From Rhodococcus sovatensis (lineage in GTDB: Bacteria; Actinomycetota; Actinomycetes; Mycobacteriales; Mycobacteriaceae): a stretch of 64,000 nucleotides of DNA. Location: the NCBI RefSeq assembly GCF_037327425.1, contig NZ_CP147846.1, positions 5,022,001 through 5,086,000 on the forward strand, in the 5' to 3' direction. Shown piece by piece: positions 24,583-32,366 of the stretch. A program made the translations under genes and the position numbers. How positions within the stretch are numbered: position 1 is the stretch's first letter; each line of letters starts with the position of its first letter. The notes below the pieces were generated by a model. The model searched no databases, was not told the origin of the DNA, and saw nothing but the letters and a program-made list of their open reading frames with translations.

Positions 24583-25725
24583 ATGGTCCAGACACTCCCT
24601 ACGCGCGGGCCCCGGCTACTCCAGAGCGAACTCCACCGCCCCGGCCGAGTGTTCGAACACATCACTCCCAACTGGTTTGCGTCGGTGATGGGGACCGGCA
24701 TCGTTGCCACCGCCGGAGCGACTCTCCCCGTGCACGTACCCGGTCTTCATGCATTCGCGACGGTGGTGTGGTTAATCGCGTCCACCGCGCTCGTCGCACT
24801 GTCGGTCGCATTTCTCGTGCACTGGGTTCGTCACCGTCGGAATGCGCGCGCTGCCCTCCACGACCCGGTGATGGTGCAGTTCTACGGCGCCCCGCCGATG
24901 GCTTTGCTGACGGTCGGCGCAGGCACGATGCTGCTGGGCAAAGATCTGATCGGCGCCGGAGCAGCGACAACCGTCTTCGCCGTCCTGTGGTCGGCCGGCA
25001 CCGTCCTGGGGCTGATCACCAGTGTGGCGGTTCCGTACTCGATGATCACCAGGCCCTCCGACGGACAGACGAGACCGCTTCCTGCCTGGCTGATGCCCGT
25101 CGTACCGCCGATGGTTTCCGCGTCGACCGGTGCGTTGTTGCTCCCGCACATCGCCGAGGGACAGTGGCGCCTCACGATGCTCGGAGCCTGCTACGCGATG
25201 TTCGGGCTGTCTCTGCTCATCGGCATCATGACCATGACGCTGATATACGGACAGCTCCTCGGCGGTGGCGCCCCGCCGGTTCAGGCGGCCCCGACGGTCT
25301 GGATCACGCTCGGTCTCATCGGCCAGTCCATCACTGCCGCAAACTTGCTCGGCGCCGACGCAGCTCTGGTGTTCGTCGGCCCGGACTCCGGAGTCGGCCC
25401 TGACAACGCTGTCGCCACCGGGCTCGAGATCTTCGGCATCGTCTACGGGTTCATCATGGGCGGATTGGGTTTCCTGATGTTCTGCCTCGCGCTGGCGCTG
25501 ACGGTGCATTCCTCCCGACGAGGGCTGTCGTTCTCGTTGACGTGGTGGTCGTTCACCTTCCCGGTCGGTACCTGCGTCACCGGTGCGGCGGCGTTGGCGG
25601 CGGCTACTGGATCCACGGCGTTGGTCGGACTCGCCGCGGTCCTCTACGTACTCCTTCTCGCGGCCTGGGTCACGGTAGCGACCCGGACGGCGCATGGGTC
25701 GCTACGGGGCGAACTACTGGGTTAG
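24583..25725 (+). CDS. TDT family transporter (TehA/Mae1/SLAC1 type)
   Basis: A 380-aa membrane protein with about ten transmembrane segments. The N-terminal HITPNWFASVMGTGIVA is the family signature of tellurite-resistance/dicarboxylate and sulfite exporters. QFYGAPPMALLTVGAG and TWWSFTFPVGTCVTG, containing family-conserved turn residues, are also visible. Substrate cannot be fixed from sequence; C4-dicarboxylate, sulfite or anion are options. ATG 24583 was chosen; GTG 24574 is nearly as good. Confidence 0.88.
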   Translation: MVQTLPTRGPRLLQSELHRPGRVFEHITPNWFASVMGTGIVATAGATLPVHVPGLHAFATVVWLIASTALVALSVAFLVHWVRHRRNARAALHDPVMVQFYGAPPMALLTVGAGTMLLGKDLIGAGAATTVFAVLWSAGTVLGLITSVAVPYSMITRPSDGQTRPLPAWLMPVVPPMVSASTGALLLPHIAEGQWRLTMLGACYAMFGLSLLIGIMTMTLIYGQLLGGGAPPVQAAPTVWITLGLIGQSITAANLLGADAALVFVGPDSGVGPDNAVATGLEIFGIVYGFIMGGLGFLMFCLALALTVHSSRRGLSFSLTWWSFTFPVGTCVTGAAALAAATGSTALVGLAAVLYVLLLAAWVTVATRTAHGSLRGELLG

Positions 25726-25780
25726 AGTGCATTCGATCGAATCGAAGAGGAGGTGCTACCCGTGGACCGTTGTTCAAGTT

Positions 25781-25820
25781 GGGCGCTCCTTTTCCTTCCG
25801 GCCCGGTAGGAGAGCGCCCC
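25781..25820 (+). terminator. Stem-loop after the TDT transporter gene
   Basis: GGGCGCTC and GAGCGCCC pair (8 bp) across a pyrimidine-rich loop, 55 nt beyond the transporter stop and before the methyltransferase start. Confidence 0.5.
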
Positions 25821-25841
25821 AGGCGCTCGAAAGGCTGCTCG

Positions 25842-26615
25842 ATGCCTCATCCTCGCTCTCTCCCGGCCGTCACTCGCACTCTTCGATCGGCAGGGTGCGT
25901 ATTCGCCGAATCAGAAGCCGAGCTACTCGTCGACACGTTTGTCGGTGACGATCTCGAACACGCAGTTGCACAACGTATCCTCGGTACTCCGCTGGAACAA
26001 ATTCTCGGCTGGGCCGAATTCTGCGGTCTGCGAATCGTCGTCGAACCGGGAGTGTTCGTGCCGAGGAGGCGAACCGAACTCCTCGTACGACTGGCCGCGG
26101 CGTCGACGCCGCACACCGTCGTCGATATCTGTTGTGGTTCAGGGGCAGTCGGCGCTGCCCTTGCGCATGTACTCGACGGCCTCGAGCTGCATGCTTCCGA
26201 TATCGATCCCGCGGCCGTACGGTGTGCCCGCCGCAACGTCGAGCCTGTGGGAGGGCACGTGTACGCGGGTGATCTATACGCGCCTCTTCCGGAGGAACTC
26301 CGAGGCCGCGTCGATGTTGTCGCCGCAAATGCCCCCTATGTCCCCACCGACGCCATCGGCTCGATGCCGCCCGAAGCGCGGGATCACGAGCCGAGAGTGG
26401 CACTCGACGGTGGCGTCGACGGACTCGACGTGCAGCGCAGGGTCGCCTCCGACGCCGCCCGGTGGCTGGCGCCGAACGGACGCCTCCTCATCGAGACCAG
26501 CGTTCGGCAGTCCGAGCGCACCGCGCAGATCGTCGTTGCGGCTGGATTCGACGTCGATATCGTGCACGCCGACGAGCTCGACGGCACAGTAGTGATCGGG
26601 AGAAGATCCGCCTGA
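25842..26615 (+). CDS. PrmC/HemK-related protein (glutamine-N5) methyltransferase
   Basis: A 257-aa class I methyltransferase of the HemK family. SAM-binding motif I is VVDICCGSGAVGAALA, and acidic ASDIDPAAVRCARRNV follows. The substrate motif NPPY of PrmC reads NAPY here (VAANAPYVPTDA), as seen in a PrmC-related actinobacterial subfamily of unknown substrate. The N-terminal TPLEQILGWAEFCGLRIVVEPGVFVPRRRTE corresponds to the PrmC hinge. ATG 25842 has AAGG upstream. True PrmC is normally next to prfA, which is not here. Confidence 0.85.
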   Translation: MPHPRSLPAVTRTLRSAGCVFAESEAELLVDTFVGDDLEHAVAQRILGTPLEQILGWAEFCGLRIVVEPGVFVPRRRTELLVRLAAASTPHTVVDICCGSGAVGAALAHVLDGLELHASDIDPAAVRCARRNVEPVGGHVYAGDLYAPLPEELRGRVDVVAANAPYVPTDAIGSMPPEARDHEPRVALDGGVDGLDVQRRVASDAARWLAPNGRLLIETSVRQSERTAQIVVAAGFDVDIVHADELDGTVVIGRRSA

Positions 26616-26688
26616 GCCTGATTGAAACGGTGTAATTCTGCTGACGGAGAACACCGCCACCTCGGGGAACACCACTGACGGGAAACAA

Positions 26689-26709
26689 GTTGAGTCCCCA
26701 TAGCTCAAC
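26689..26709. promoter_or_regulatory. HAIR-like operator (HspR site) upstream of lon
   Basis: GTTGAGT-N7-GCTCAAC matches the HspR-associated inverted repeat CTTGAGT-N7-ACTCAAG in spacing and core, and is self-complementary in all 7 positions. It ends 17 nt before the lon ATG. Streptomyces lon is known to be repressed by HspR. Confidence 0.65.
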
Positions 26710-26726
26710 TTCCTGGAGGTGTCTTC

Positions 26727-29063
26727 ATGTCCGAACCCATCCGCCTACCCGTCCTGTTCCTGACCGACCCTGTCGTGCTTCCTGGCATGGTCGTGCCGGT
26801 ACAGCTGGACGAAGCCGCCCGCGCCGCCATCGACGCCGCCGGCATTTCCTCCGACGCACCGTCGGGCGGAGGCAAGCTGCTCGTCGCGCCGCGCCTCGAC
26901 GATCGCTACGCCTCCTACGGTGTCATCGCGTCCGTCGTCCAGATGGGTCGTCTCGCGACGGGAGAACCGGCGGCCGTCATCAAGGCCGAACAACGTGCCC
27001 ACATCGGCCACGGGGTCAGCGGCCCCGGTGCCGCACTGTGGGTCGAAGCCGACGTCGTGGCCGAATCGGAGGCCGACGCTCGGACCACCGACCTCGCTCG
27101 CGAGTACAAGCAGCTCGTCGTCGCCATGCTCCAGCGGCGCGACGCCTGGCAGGTCATCGACTCGGTCAACAAACTCGTCGAGCCCGGGGCTATCGCTGAC
27201 ACAGCCGGTTACGCCTCGTACCTTACGGACGTGCAGAAGCGCGAGTTGCTCGAAACACCGGACGTCGGTGAGCGTTTGACGATGCTGATCGACTGGACGA
27301 AGTCGCACCTCGCCGAAGTGGAGGTGAACGACAAGATCTCCAGCGACGTTCGCGACGGAATGGAGAAGACGCAGAAAGAATTCCTGCTCAGGCAGCAACT
27401 CGCGGCGATCCGGAAGGAACTCGGCGAGGACGAACCCGACGGTGCGGACGACTACCGCGGCCGCGTCGAAGCAGCAGACCTGCCGGAGAAGGTGCGGGAG
27501 GCCGCAATGCGCGAGGTCGGCAAACTCGAACGCTCGAGTGATCAAAGCCCGGAATCCGGTTACATCCGAACGTGGTTGGACACCGTGCTCGATCTCCCAT
27601 GGAACGTGGCCACCACCGACGAGACCGATATCGTCGCCGCACGGGCAATTCTCGACGCCGATCATCATGGTCTCGACGACGTGAAAGACCGCATCGTCGA
27701 ATTCCTCGCGGTGCGTGCACGACGCGCCGAGCGTGGTCTCCAACTCGTCGGGGGCCGTGGGTCGGGCGCCGTCATGGTCTTGGCCGGACCGCCCGGCGTC
27801 GGTAAGACCTCTCTCGGCGAATCGGTTGCGCGAGCATTGGGCCGCAAGTTCGTTCGCGTTGCGCTCGGCGGTGTCCGTGATGAGGCGGAGATTCGTGGAC
27901 ACCGTCGCACCTACGTCGGAGCGTTGCCGGGTCGTATCGTTCGCGCGATCGGAGAGGCGGGATCGATGAACCCCGTCGTGCTCCTCGACGAGATCGACAA
28001 GGTCGGTTCGGACTACCGCGGCGATCCGAGTGCCGCTCTGCTCGAAGTCCTCGATCCCGCACAGAATCACACGTTCCGTGATCACTACCTGGACCTGGAT
28101 CTCGATCTGTCCGATGTGGTGTTCCTGGCTACAGCCAACGTGATCGAACAGATCCCGCCCGCGCTGTTGGACCGCATGGAACTCGTCCCCATCGACGGAT
28201 ACACCGAGGACGACAAAGTCGCTATCGCACGGAACTACCTGCTTCCACGTCAGTTGAACAGGGCTGCAGTCAATTCCGACGAGGTCGACGTCACCGACGG
28301 CGCTCTCCGCAAGATTGCAGCCGACTACACCCGCGAGCCAGGTGTGCGGCAGTTCGAGCGTCTTCTTGCGAAGGCGCTGCGGAAGGCGGCAACGAAGCTC
28401 GCGACCGAATCCGGCCCGTTGCACGTCGACGAAGCAGGCCTCGTCGACTATCTAGGGAGGCCGCGGTTCACGCCGGACGTTCACGAACGCACGGAAGTAC
28501 CGGGTGTAGCAACAGGTCTCGCCGTGACCGGGCTCGGTGGTGACGTCTTGTTCATCGAAGCCGCCTCCACAGAGGGAAAGCCGGAGTTGGTGCTCACCGG
28601 ACAGCTCGGTGACGTCATGAAGGAGTCGGCGCAGATCGCACTGTCCTACGTACGTTCGCACGCAGCGGACTTCGGCGTCGATCCAGATGCGCTGGAGCGC
28701 AGCATTCACGTTCACGTTCCTGCCGGTGCTGTCCCCAAGGACGGGCCGTCGGCGGGCGTCACGATGGTGACGGCTCTGGTATCGATGGCGACCGGACGCC
28801 CGGTCCGGTCCGACGTCGGGATGACGGGTGAGGTGACGCTGAACGGGCGGGTGCTGCCGATCGGTGGCGTCAAGCAGAAACTTCTCGCGGCTCAGCGTGC
28901 CGGATTGACGACCGTGTTCATTCCTGCCCGGAACGAACCCGATCTCGACGACGTGCCGGCCGAGGTACTGAGTGCGCTCGACGTGCGTCCGATGACTGAT
29001 GTCGCGGACATTCTTGCCCTCGCACTGGAAGAGCCGGCCGATCTTCTGGAGAAGGTCTCTTGA
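26727..29063 (+). CDS. lon: ATP-dependent protease Lon (LonA)
   Basis: A 778-aa AAA+ serine protease. The Lon N-domain covers about residues 1-200, and a helical linker (KEFLLRQQLAAIRKELGED) precedes the ATPase. Walker A is GPPGVGKTS near 355 and Walker B VVLLDEIDKVG. The protease domain follows, with the catalytic dyad Ser675 (PKDGPSAGVTM) and Lys716 (GVKQKLLAAQRAG). It degrades misfolded and regulatory proteins in the cytoplasm. The ribosome site GGAGG precedes ATG 26727. The HAIR-like operator just upstream predicts heat-shock control by HspR. Lon is absent from M. tuberculosis but present in rhodococci and M. smegmatis. Confidence 0.95.
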   Translation: MSEPIRLPVLFLTDPVVLPGMVVPVQLDEAARAAIDAAGISSDAPSGGGKLLVAPRLDDRYASYGVIASVVQMGRLATGEPAAVIKAEQRAHIGHGVSGPGAALWVEADVVAESEADARTTDLAREYKQLVVAMLQRRDAWQVIDSVNKLVEPGAIADTAGYASYLTDVQKRELLETPDVGERLTMLIDWTKSHLAEVEVNDKISSDVRDGMEKTQKEFLLRQQLAAIRKELGEDEPDGADDYRGRVEAADLPEKVREAAMREVGKLERSSDQSPESGYIRTWLDTVLDLPWNVATTDETDIVAARAILDADHHGLDDVKDRIVEFLAVRARRAERGLQLVGGRGSGAVMVLAGPPGVGKTSLGESVARALGRKFVRVALGGVRDEAEIRGHRRTYVGALPGRIVRAIGEAGSMNPVVLLDEIDKVGSDYRGDPSAALLEVLDPAQNHTFRDHYLDLDLDLSDVVFLATANVIEQIPPALLDRMELVPIDGYTEDDKVAIARNYLLPRQLNRAAVNSDEVDVTDGALRKIAADYTREPGVRQFERLLAKALRKAATKLATESGPLHVDEAGLVDYLGRPRFTPDVHERTEVPGVATGLAVTGLGGDVLFIEAASTEGKPELVLTGQLGDVMKESAQIALSYVRSHAADFGVDPDALERSIHVHVPAGAVPKDGPSAGVTMVTALVSMATGRPVRSDVGMTGEVTLNGRVLPIGGVKQKLLAAQRAGLTTVFIPARNEPDLDDVPAEVLSALDVRPMTDVADILALALEEPADLLEKVS

Positions 29064-29090
29064 CCTCGAGTGGCGTCGAGGTTCTAGCGT
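29060..29090 (+). promoter_or_regulatory. Promoter of the ABC exporter gene (TTGACC-N19-TAGCGT)
   Basis: -35 TTGACC at 29060-29065 and -10 TAGCGT at 29085-29090, spaced 19 nt. The -10 ends 7 nt before ATG 29098, implying a leaderless mRNA. The -35 overlaps the lon stop codon. Confidence 0.5.
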
Positions 29091-29097
29091 TGTCGAC

Positions 29098-30960
29098 ATG
29101 AGCATGGAAGTCACTGCCTGGAACCAGATGTATCGGACGATGAACTCGTCCACTCAACAGACGCAGTTCTCGTCTGTCACAGCACGCCGGATACTGCGTT
29201 TCGCTCGTCCACACCGCGACAAGCTCGTCGGATTCATGATTCTCAGTGTCGTGCTTGCGGTGTTGGCGGTGGCGACGCCGGTGTTGGCGGGCCGTGTCGT
29301 CAACGCGATCGTCGACGGCGATTCGTTCGATGTCGTGCTGCGGCTGTCGCTGCTGATCGCGTTGATCGCCGTCGTCGATGCGGGGTTCGGGCTGCTCAAC
29401 CGGTGGTTGTCCTCGAACATCGGTGAGGCGCTGATTCTCGACCTTCGGACTGCGGTATTCGATCATGTGCAGCGAATGCCTATCGCGTTCTTCACGAGAA
29501 CTCGAACCGGGGCGCTCGTGAGCCGGCTGAACAACGACGTCATAGGTGCGCAGCGTGCGTTCAGTGACACGCTGTCCGGCGTCGTCAGCAATTTCGTGAC
29601 GCTGGTTCTTACGTTGGTCGTCATGATCGGAATATCCTGGCAGATCACGCTTCTGGCGCTGATCATTCTGCCGGTCTTCGTGATACCGGCGAGGCGGATG
29701 GGCAGACGCCTTGCGCGTCTCCAACGCGAAGCAGCAGAACATAATTCGGCGATGAGCACCCAGATGACCGAACGGTTTTCGGCTCCGGGAGCAACACTCG
29801 TCAAATTGTTCGGGCAACCCGAGGTCGAGTCCGAGGAATTCGCGATCAGAGCTTCTCGCGTGCGCGATATCGGGGTGCGAAGTGCAATGGTGCAGACCGT
29901 GTTCGTGACTGCACTGACGCTGGTGTCGGCGTTGGCTCTTGCTGTTGTCTACGGCCTTGGAGGATTCTATGCATTGCGTGGGCAGCTCGATCCGGGCTCC
30001 GTTGTGGCGCTGTCACTTCTGCTCACCAGGCTCTATTCTCCACTGACTGCGCTCGCGAGCGCTCGTGTCGAAGTGATGAGTGCGCTCGTCAGCTTCGAGC
30101 GGGTGTTCGAGGTGCTCGATCTGGTGCCGCTCATCGAGGACAAGCCCGACGCGGTCGCGGTCCCGGACGGACCGGCATCGGTCGAACTCCGCGACGTCCG
30201 CTTCACTTATCCGTCGGCGGACAAGGTCTCGCTTGCCTCGTTGGAGGAGGTCGCGTTGCTCGATTCACGCGGCGGTGACGAAGTTCTGCACGGCGTGTCG
30301 TTCGTTGCCGAACCCGGCCAGATGGTTGCACTCGTCGGAACCTCGGGCGCGGGCAAGTCGACCATCGCGCAGCTGATCGCCCGCCTGTACGACGTCGACA
30401 GCGGATCGGTTCGTCTGGGCGGTACCGATGTTCGGGATCTGACCGCCAGTTCGATTCGCGGCACCGTGGGGATGGTGACGCAGGACGGTCATCTCTTCCA
30501 CGACACGATCCGCTCCAACATCGTTCTGCCGCGGCCGGAAGCGACCGACGCCGAAGTGTGGGACGCCCTGCGCCGAGCGCGGTTGGAGGAGTTGGTGGAG
30601 TCATTGCCCGACGGGCTCGCCACCGTCGTCGGAGAGCGCGGGTACCGGTTGTCCGGTGGCGAGAGACAACGTCTGACGATCGCCAGACTGCTCATCTCGC
30701 GGCCCCGCGTCGTCATCCTCGACGAGGCAACCGCGTCGTTGGATTCGACGTCGGAAGCAGCGGTGCAAGCGGCCCTCGGTGAGGCTCTCGCAGGCAAGAC
30801 CTCGGTGGTCATCGCCCACCGTTTGTCGACCATCCGAGCGGCGGACGTGATCCTGGTCGTCGAAGGAGGCACGATCGTCGAGCGCGGAACACACGAAGAA
30901 CTCCTCGCAGCGGGTGGCCGCTACGAGGAGCTTCATCGAACTCAGTTCGCTGCTGTGTGA
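29098..30960 (+). CDS. ABC transporter, fused permease-ATPase (MDR type)
   Basis: A 620-aa half-transporter that would work as a dimer. A six-TM exporter domain spans about residues 35-330. The NBD shows Walker A LVGTSGAGKST, Q-loop GMVTQDGHLFHDTIRSN, signature RLSGGERQRLTIARLL, Walker B VVILDEATASLD and switch His VIAHRLSTI. An insertion before Walker A (SLASLEEVALLDSRGGDE) lengthens the first NBD strand region and is unusual. It is downstream of lon but has its own promoter. Substrate unknown. Confidence 0.92.
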   Translation: MSMEVTAWNQMYRTMNSSTQQTQFSSVTARRILRFARPHRDKLVGFMILSVVLAVLAVATPVLAGRVVNAIVDGDSFDVVLRLSLLIALIAVVDAGFGLLNRWLSSNIGEALILDLRTAVFDHVQRMPIAFFTRTRTGALVSRLNNDVIGAQRAFSDTLSGVVSNFVTLVLTLVVMIGISWQITLLALIILPVFVIPARRMGRRLARLQREAAEHNSAMSTQMTERFSAPGATLVKLFGQPEVESEEFAIRASRVRDIGVRSAMVQTVFVTALTLVSALALAVVYGLGGFYALRGQLDPGSVVALSLLLTRLYSPLTALASARVEVMSALVSFERVFEVLDLVPLIEDKPDAVAVPDGPASVELRDVRFTYPSADKVSLASLEEVALLDSRGGDEVLHGVSFVAEPGQMVALVGTSGAGKSTIAQLIARLYDVDSGSVRLGGTDVRDLTASSIRGTVGMVTQDGHLFHDTIRSNIVLPRPEATDAEVWDALRRARLEELVESLPDGLATVVGERGYRLSGGERQRLTIARLLISRPRVVILDEATASLDSTSEAAVQAALGEALAGKTSVVIAHRLSTIRAADVILVVEGGTIVERGTHEELLAAGGRYEELHRTQFAAV

Positions 30961-30966
30961 ATCCCG

Positions 30967-32178
30967 TCAGCAGTTACTCGGTGCCGGCACGCCCTTGAAT
31001 CGGGCGTCGATCCATTCCAGGGCCTGTGGGAGACCGAGTACTGCTGCGGTGAGGTGATCGTTGCTCGGGACGAGCACCTCTGTGACTGCAACTCCGGCCG
31101 CGCAGTACCGGCCCAAGGTATTGGTGATGGATGAGACCGGGATGAGCATGTCCGTCGGGCTGTGCCACTCGAAGAACGGTGCCTTCGGCACGCCGGGGTA
31201 CAGCTCGACGCTGTTCTCGTTGACCGCTGCGACCATTTCCGGACTGTCCATGAGGTTCAGCGAACCGGCCACCATCATCGCGCTCTTGCCCGCACCGACC
31301 GCAATGATGTCGTTGGTGCATGCGTTCTGCAGCTCTGCTGCCATCTGCTGGCCGAGAGGGTTCAGCTGCTCGCTGATCGGAATCCTCGTCGGGTACTCAC
31401 GCTCGAGTCCGAGCGCGGCGGCGAACGCGAGACCGAACACCGGGTGCGGGTTGAAACCGAGATCGCGGGCCATTCGTTCGAGGTTCATCGGCGCACCACC
31501 CGCTGCGCTACCGACGATGTTGAGTTCGGGGGCGTAGTCGTTCTGGAGCGCTGCGGCCCATGCCGTCGCCATGCCGCCACCGGAGTAGCCGGCCAATGCC
31601 ACTGGGCTCTGCCGAACCTGAAGTGGATCGAAGCGCTGGGATGCGCGAATGCTGTCCAGAACGATCTGGCCGCCCATCTTCGCGGCACCGTAGGCGCTGT
31701 TGGGACCGAGATGATCGGCGATCACAACCGTCCATCCACGCTGCAACGCCCCGTTGAGAGCAGGGGCCTCGCGGATCATCAGGTTCGGATCCTGCGTCCA
31801 CAGAGCCTGCGACGGTGCACACTCGAGGCCGAGTGCATTGATGATGTGCTGGTACGACAGCACTGGTCCGTTCGGGGCCTTGTTCCTGGGGGCGATCACC
31901 GTGTTGATCGCGGCAATGGGTTCACCTGCCGAGTTGGTCGACCGGAACCGGAGCTGCCAGACATCGACGTCGACGAATCCCGCGGGAGGGGGCATCGGAC
32001 GGCTCGAGATGATGTCACCGGGGTTCTTGGCTTCCAAGTCCGGTACCGGTGCATAGAAGACGTCGGCAATCGGCGTCGGCTCCAACGGATTCGCTGCTGC
32101 TGGGCCTGCTGCGATCACCGCAGAGCAGGCGATCGCGCCTGCCATGACGGCAGCCCCGACCAGTTCGAATACGCGCAT
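30967..32178 (-). CDS. Secreted lipase (LIP family, alpha/beta hydrolase)
   Basis: A 403-aa exported lipase. A Sec signal peptide covers residues 1 to about 31 (VFELVGAAVMAGAIACSAVIAAGPAAANP). The catalytic Ser is in ALAGYSGGGMATAWAA. The charge relay comes from Asp in SPTDMLIPVS and His in SNDHLTAAV. A conserved PVLSYQHIINALGLECAPSQ segment identifies the secretory lipase family common in Rhodococcus and Nocardia. Two Cys pairs are plausible. ATG 32178 has GGGAGGGAA upstream. It presumably hydrolyses acylglycerols outside the cell. Confidence 0.92.
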   Translation of the reverse strand: MRVFELVGAAVMAGAIACSAVIAAGPAAANPLEPTPIADVFYAPVPDLEAKNPGDIISSRPMPPPAGFVDVDVWQLRFRSTNSAGEPIAAINTVIAPRNKAPNGPVLSYQHIINALGLECAPSQALWTQDPNLMIREAPALNGALQRGWTVVIADHLGPNSAYGAAKMGGQIVLDSIRASQRFDPLQVRQSPVALAGYSGGGMATAWAAALQNDYAPELNIVGSAAGGAPMNLERMARDLGFNPHPVFGLAFAAALGLEREYPTRIPISEQLNPLGQQMAAELQNACTNDIIAVGAGKSAMMVAGSLNLMDSPEMVAAVNENSVELYPGVPKAPFFEWHSPTDMLIPVSSITNTLGRYCAAGVAVTEVLVPSNDHLTAAVLGLPQALEWIDARFKGVPAPSNC

Positions 32179-32366
32179 AGCGTTGGATTCCCTCCCGAAA
32201 AGACTGCGATTACCGAGCACAAGCTCGCCTCTCGATACCGCACCGAATACCCCACCGAAACGATATAGAAAGAACGAACCTGTTCGTTACGCTTCCCCCG
32301 GAAATGATGCCCGAAGGGTGCTCAGAGCTGGATTTTAGGGCAATCGAGCTACTTCTGGCCAGCGGG

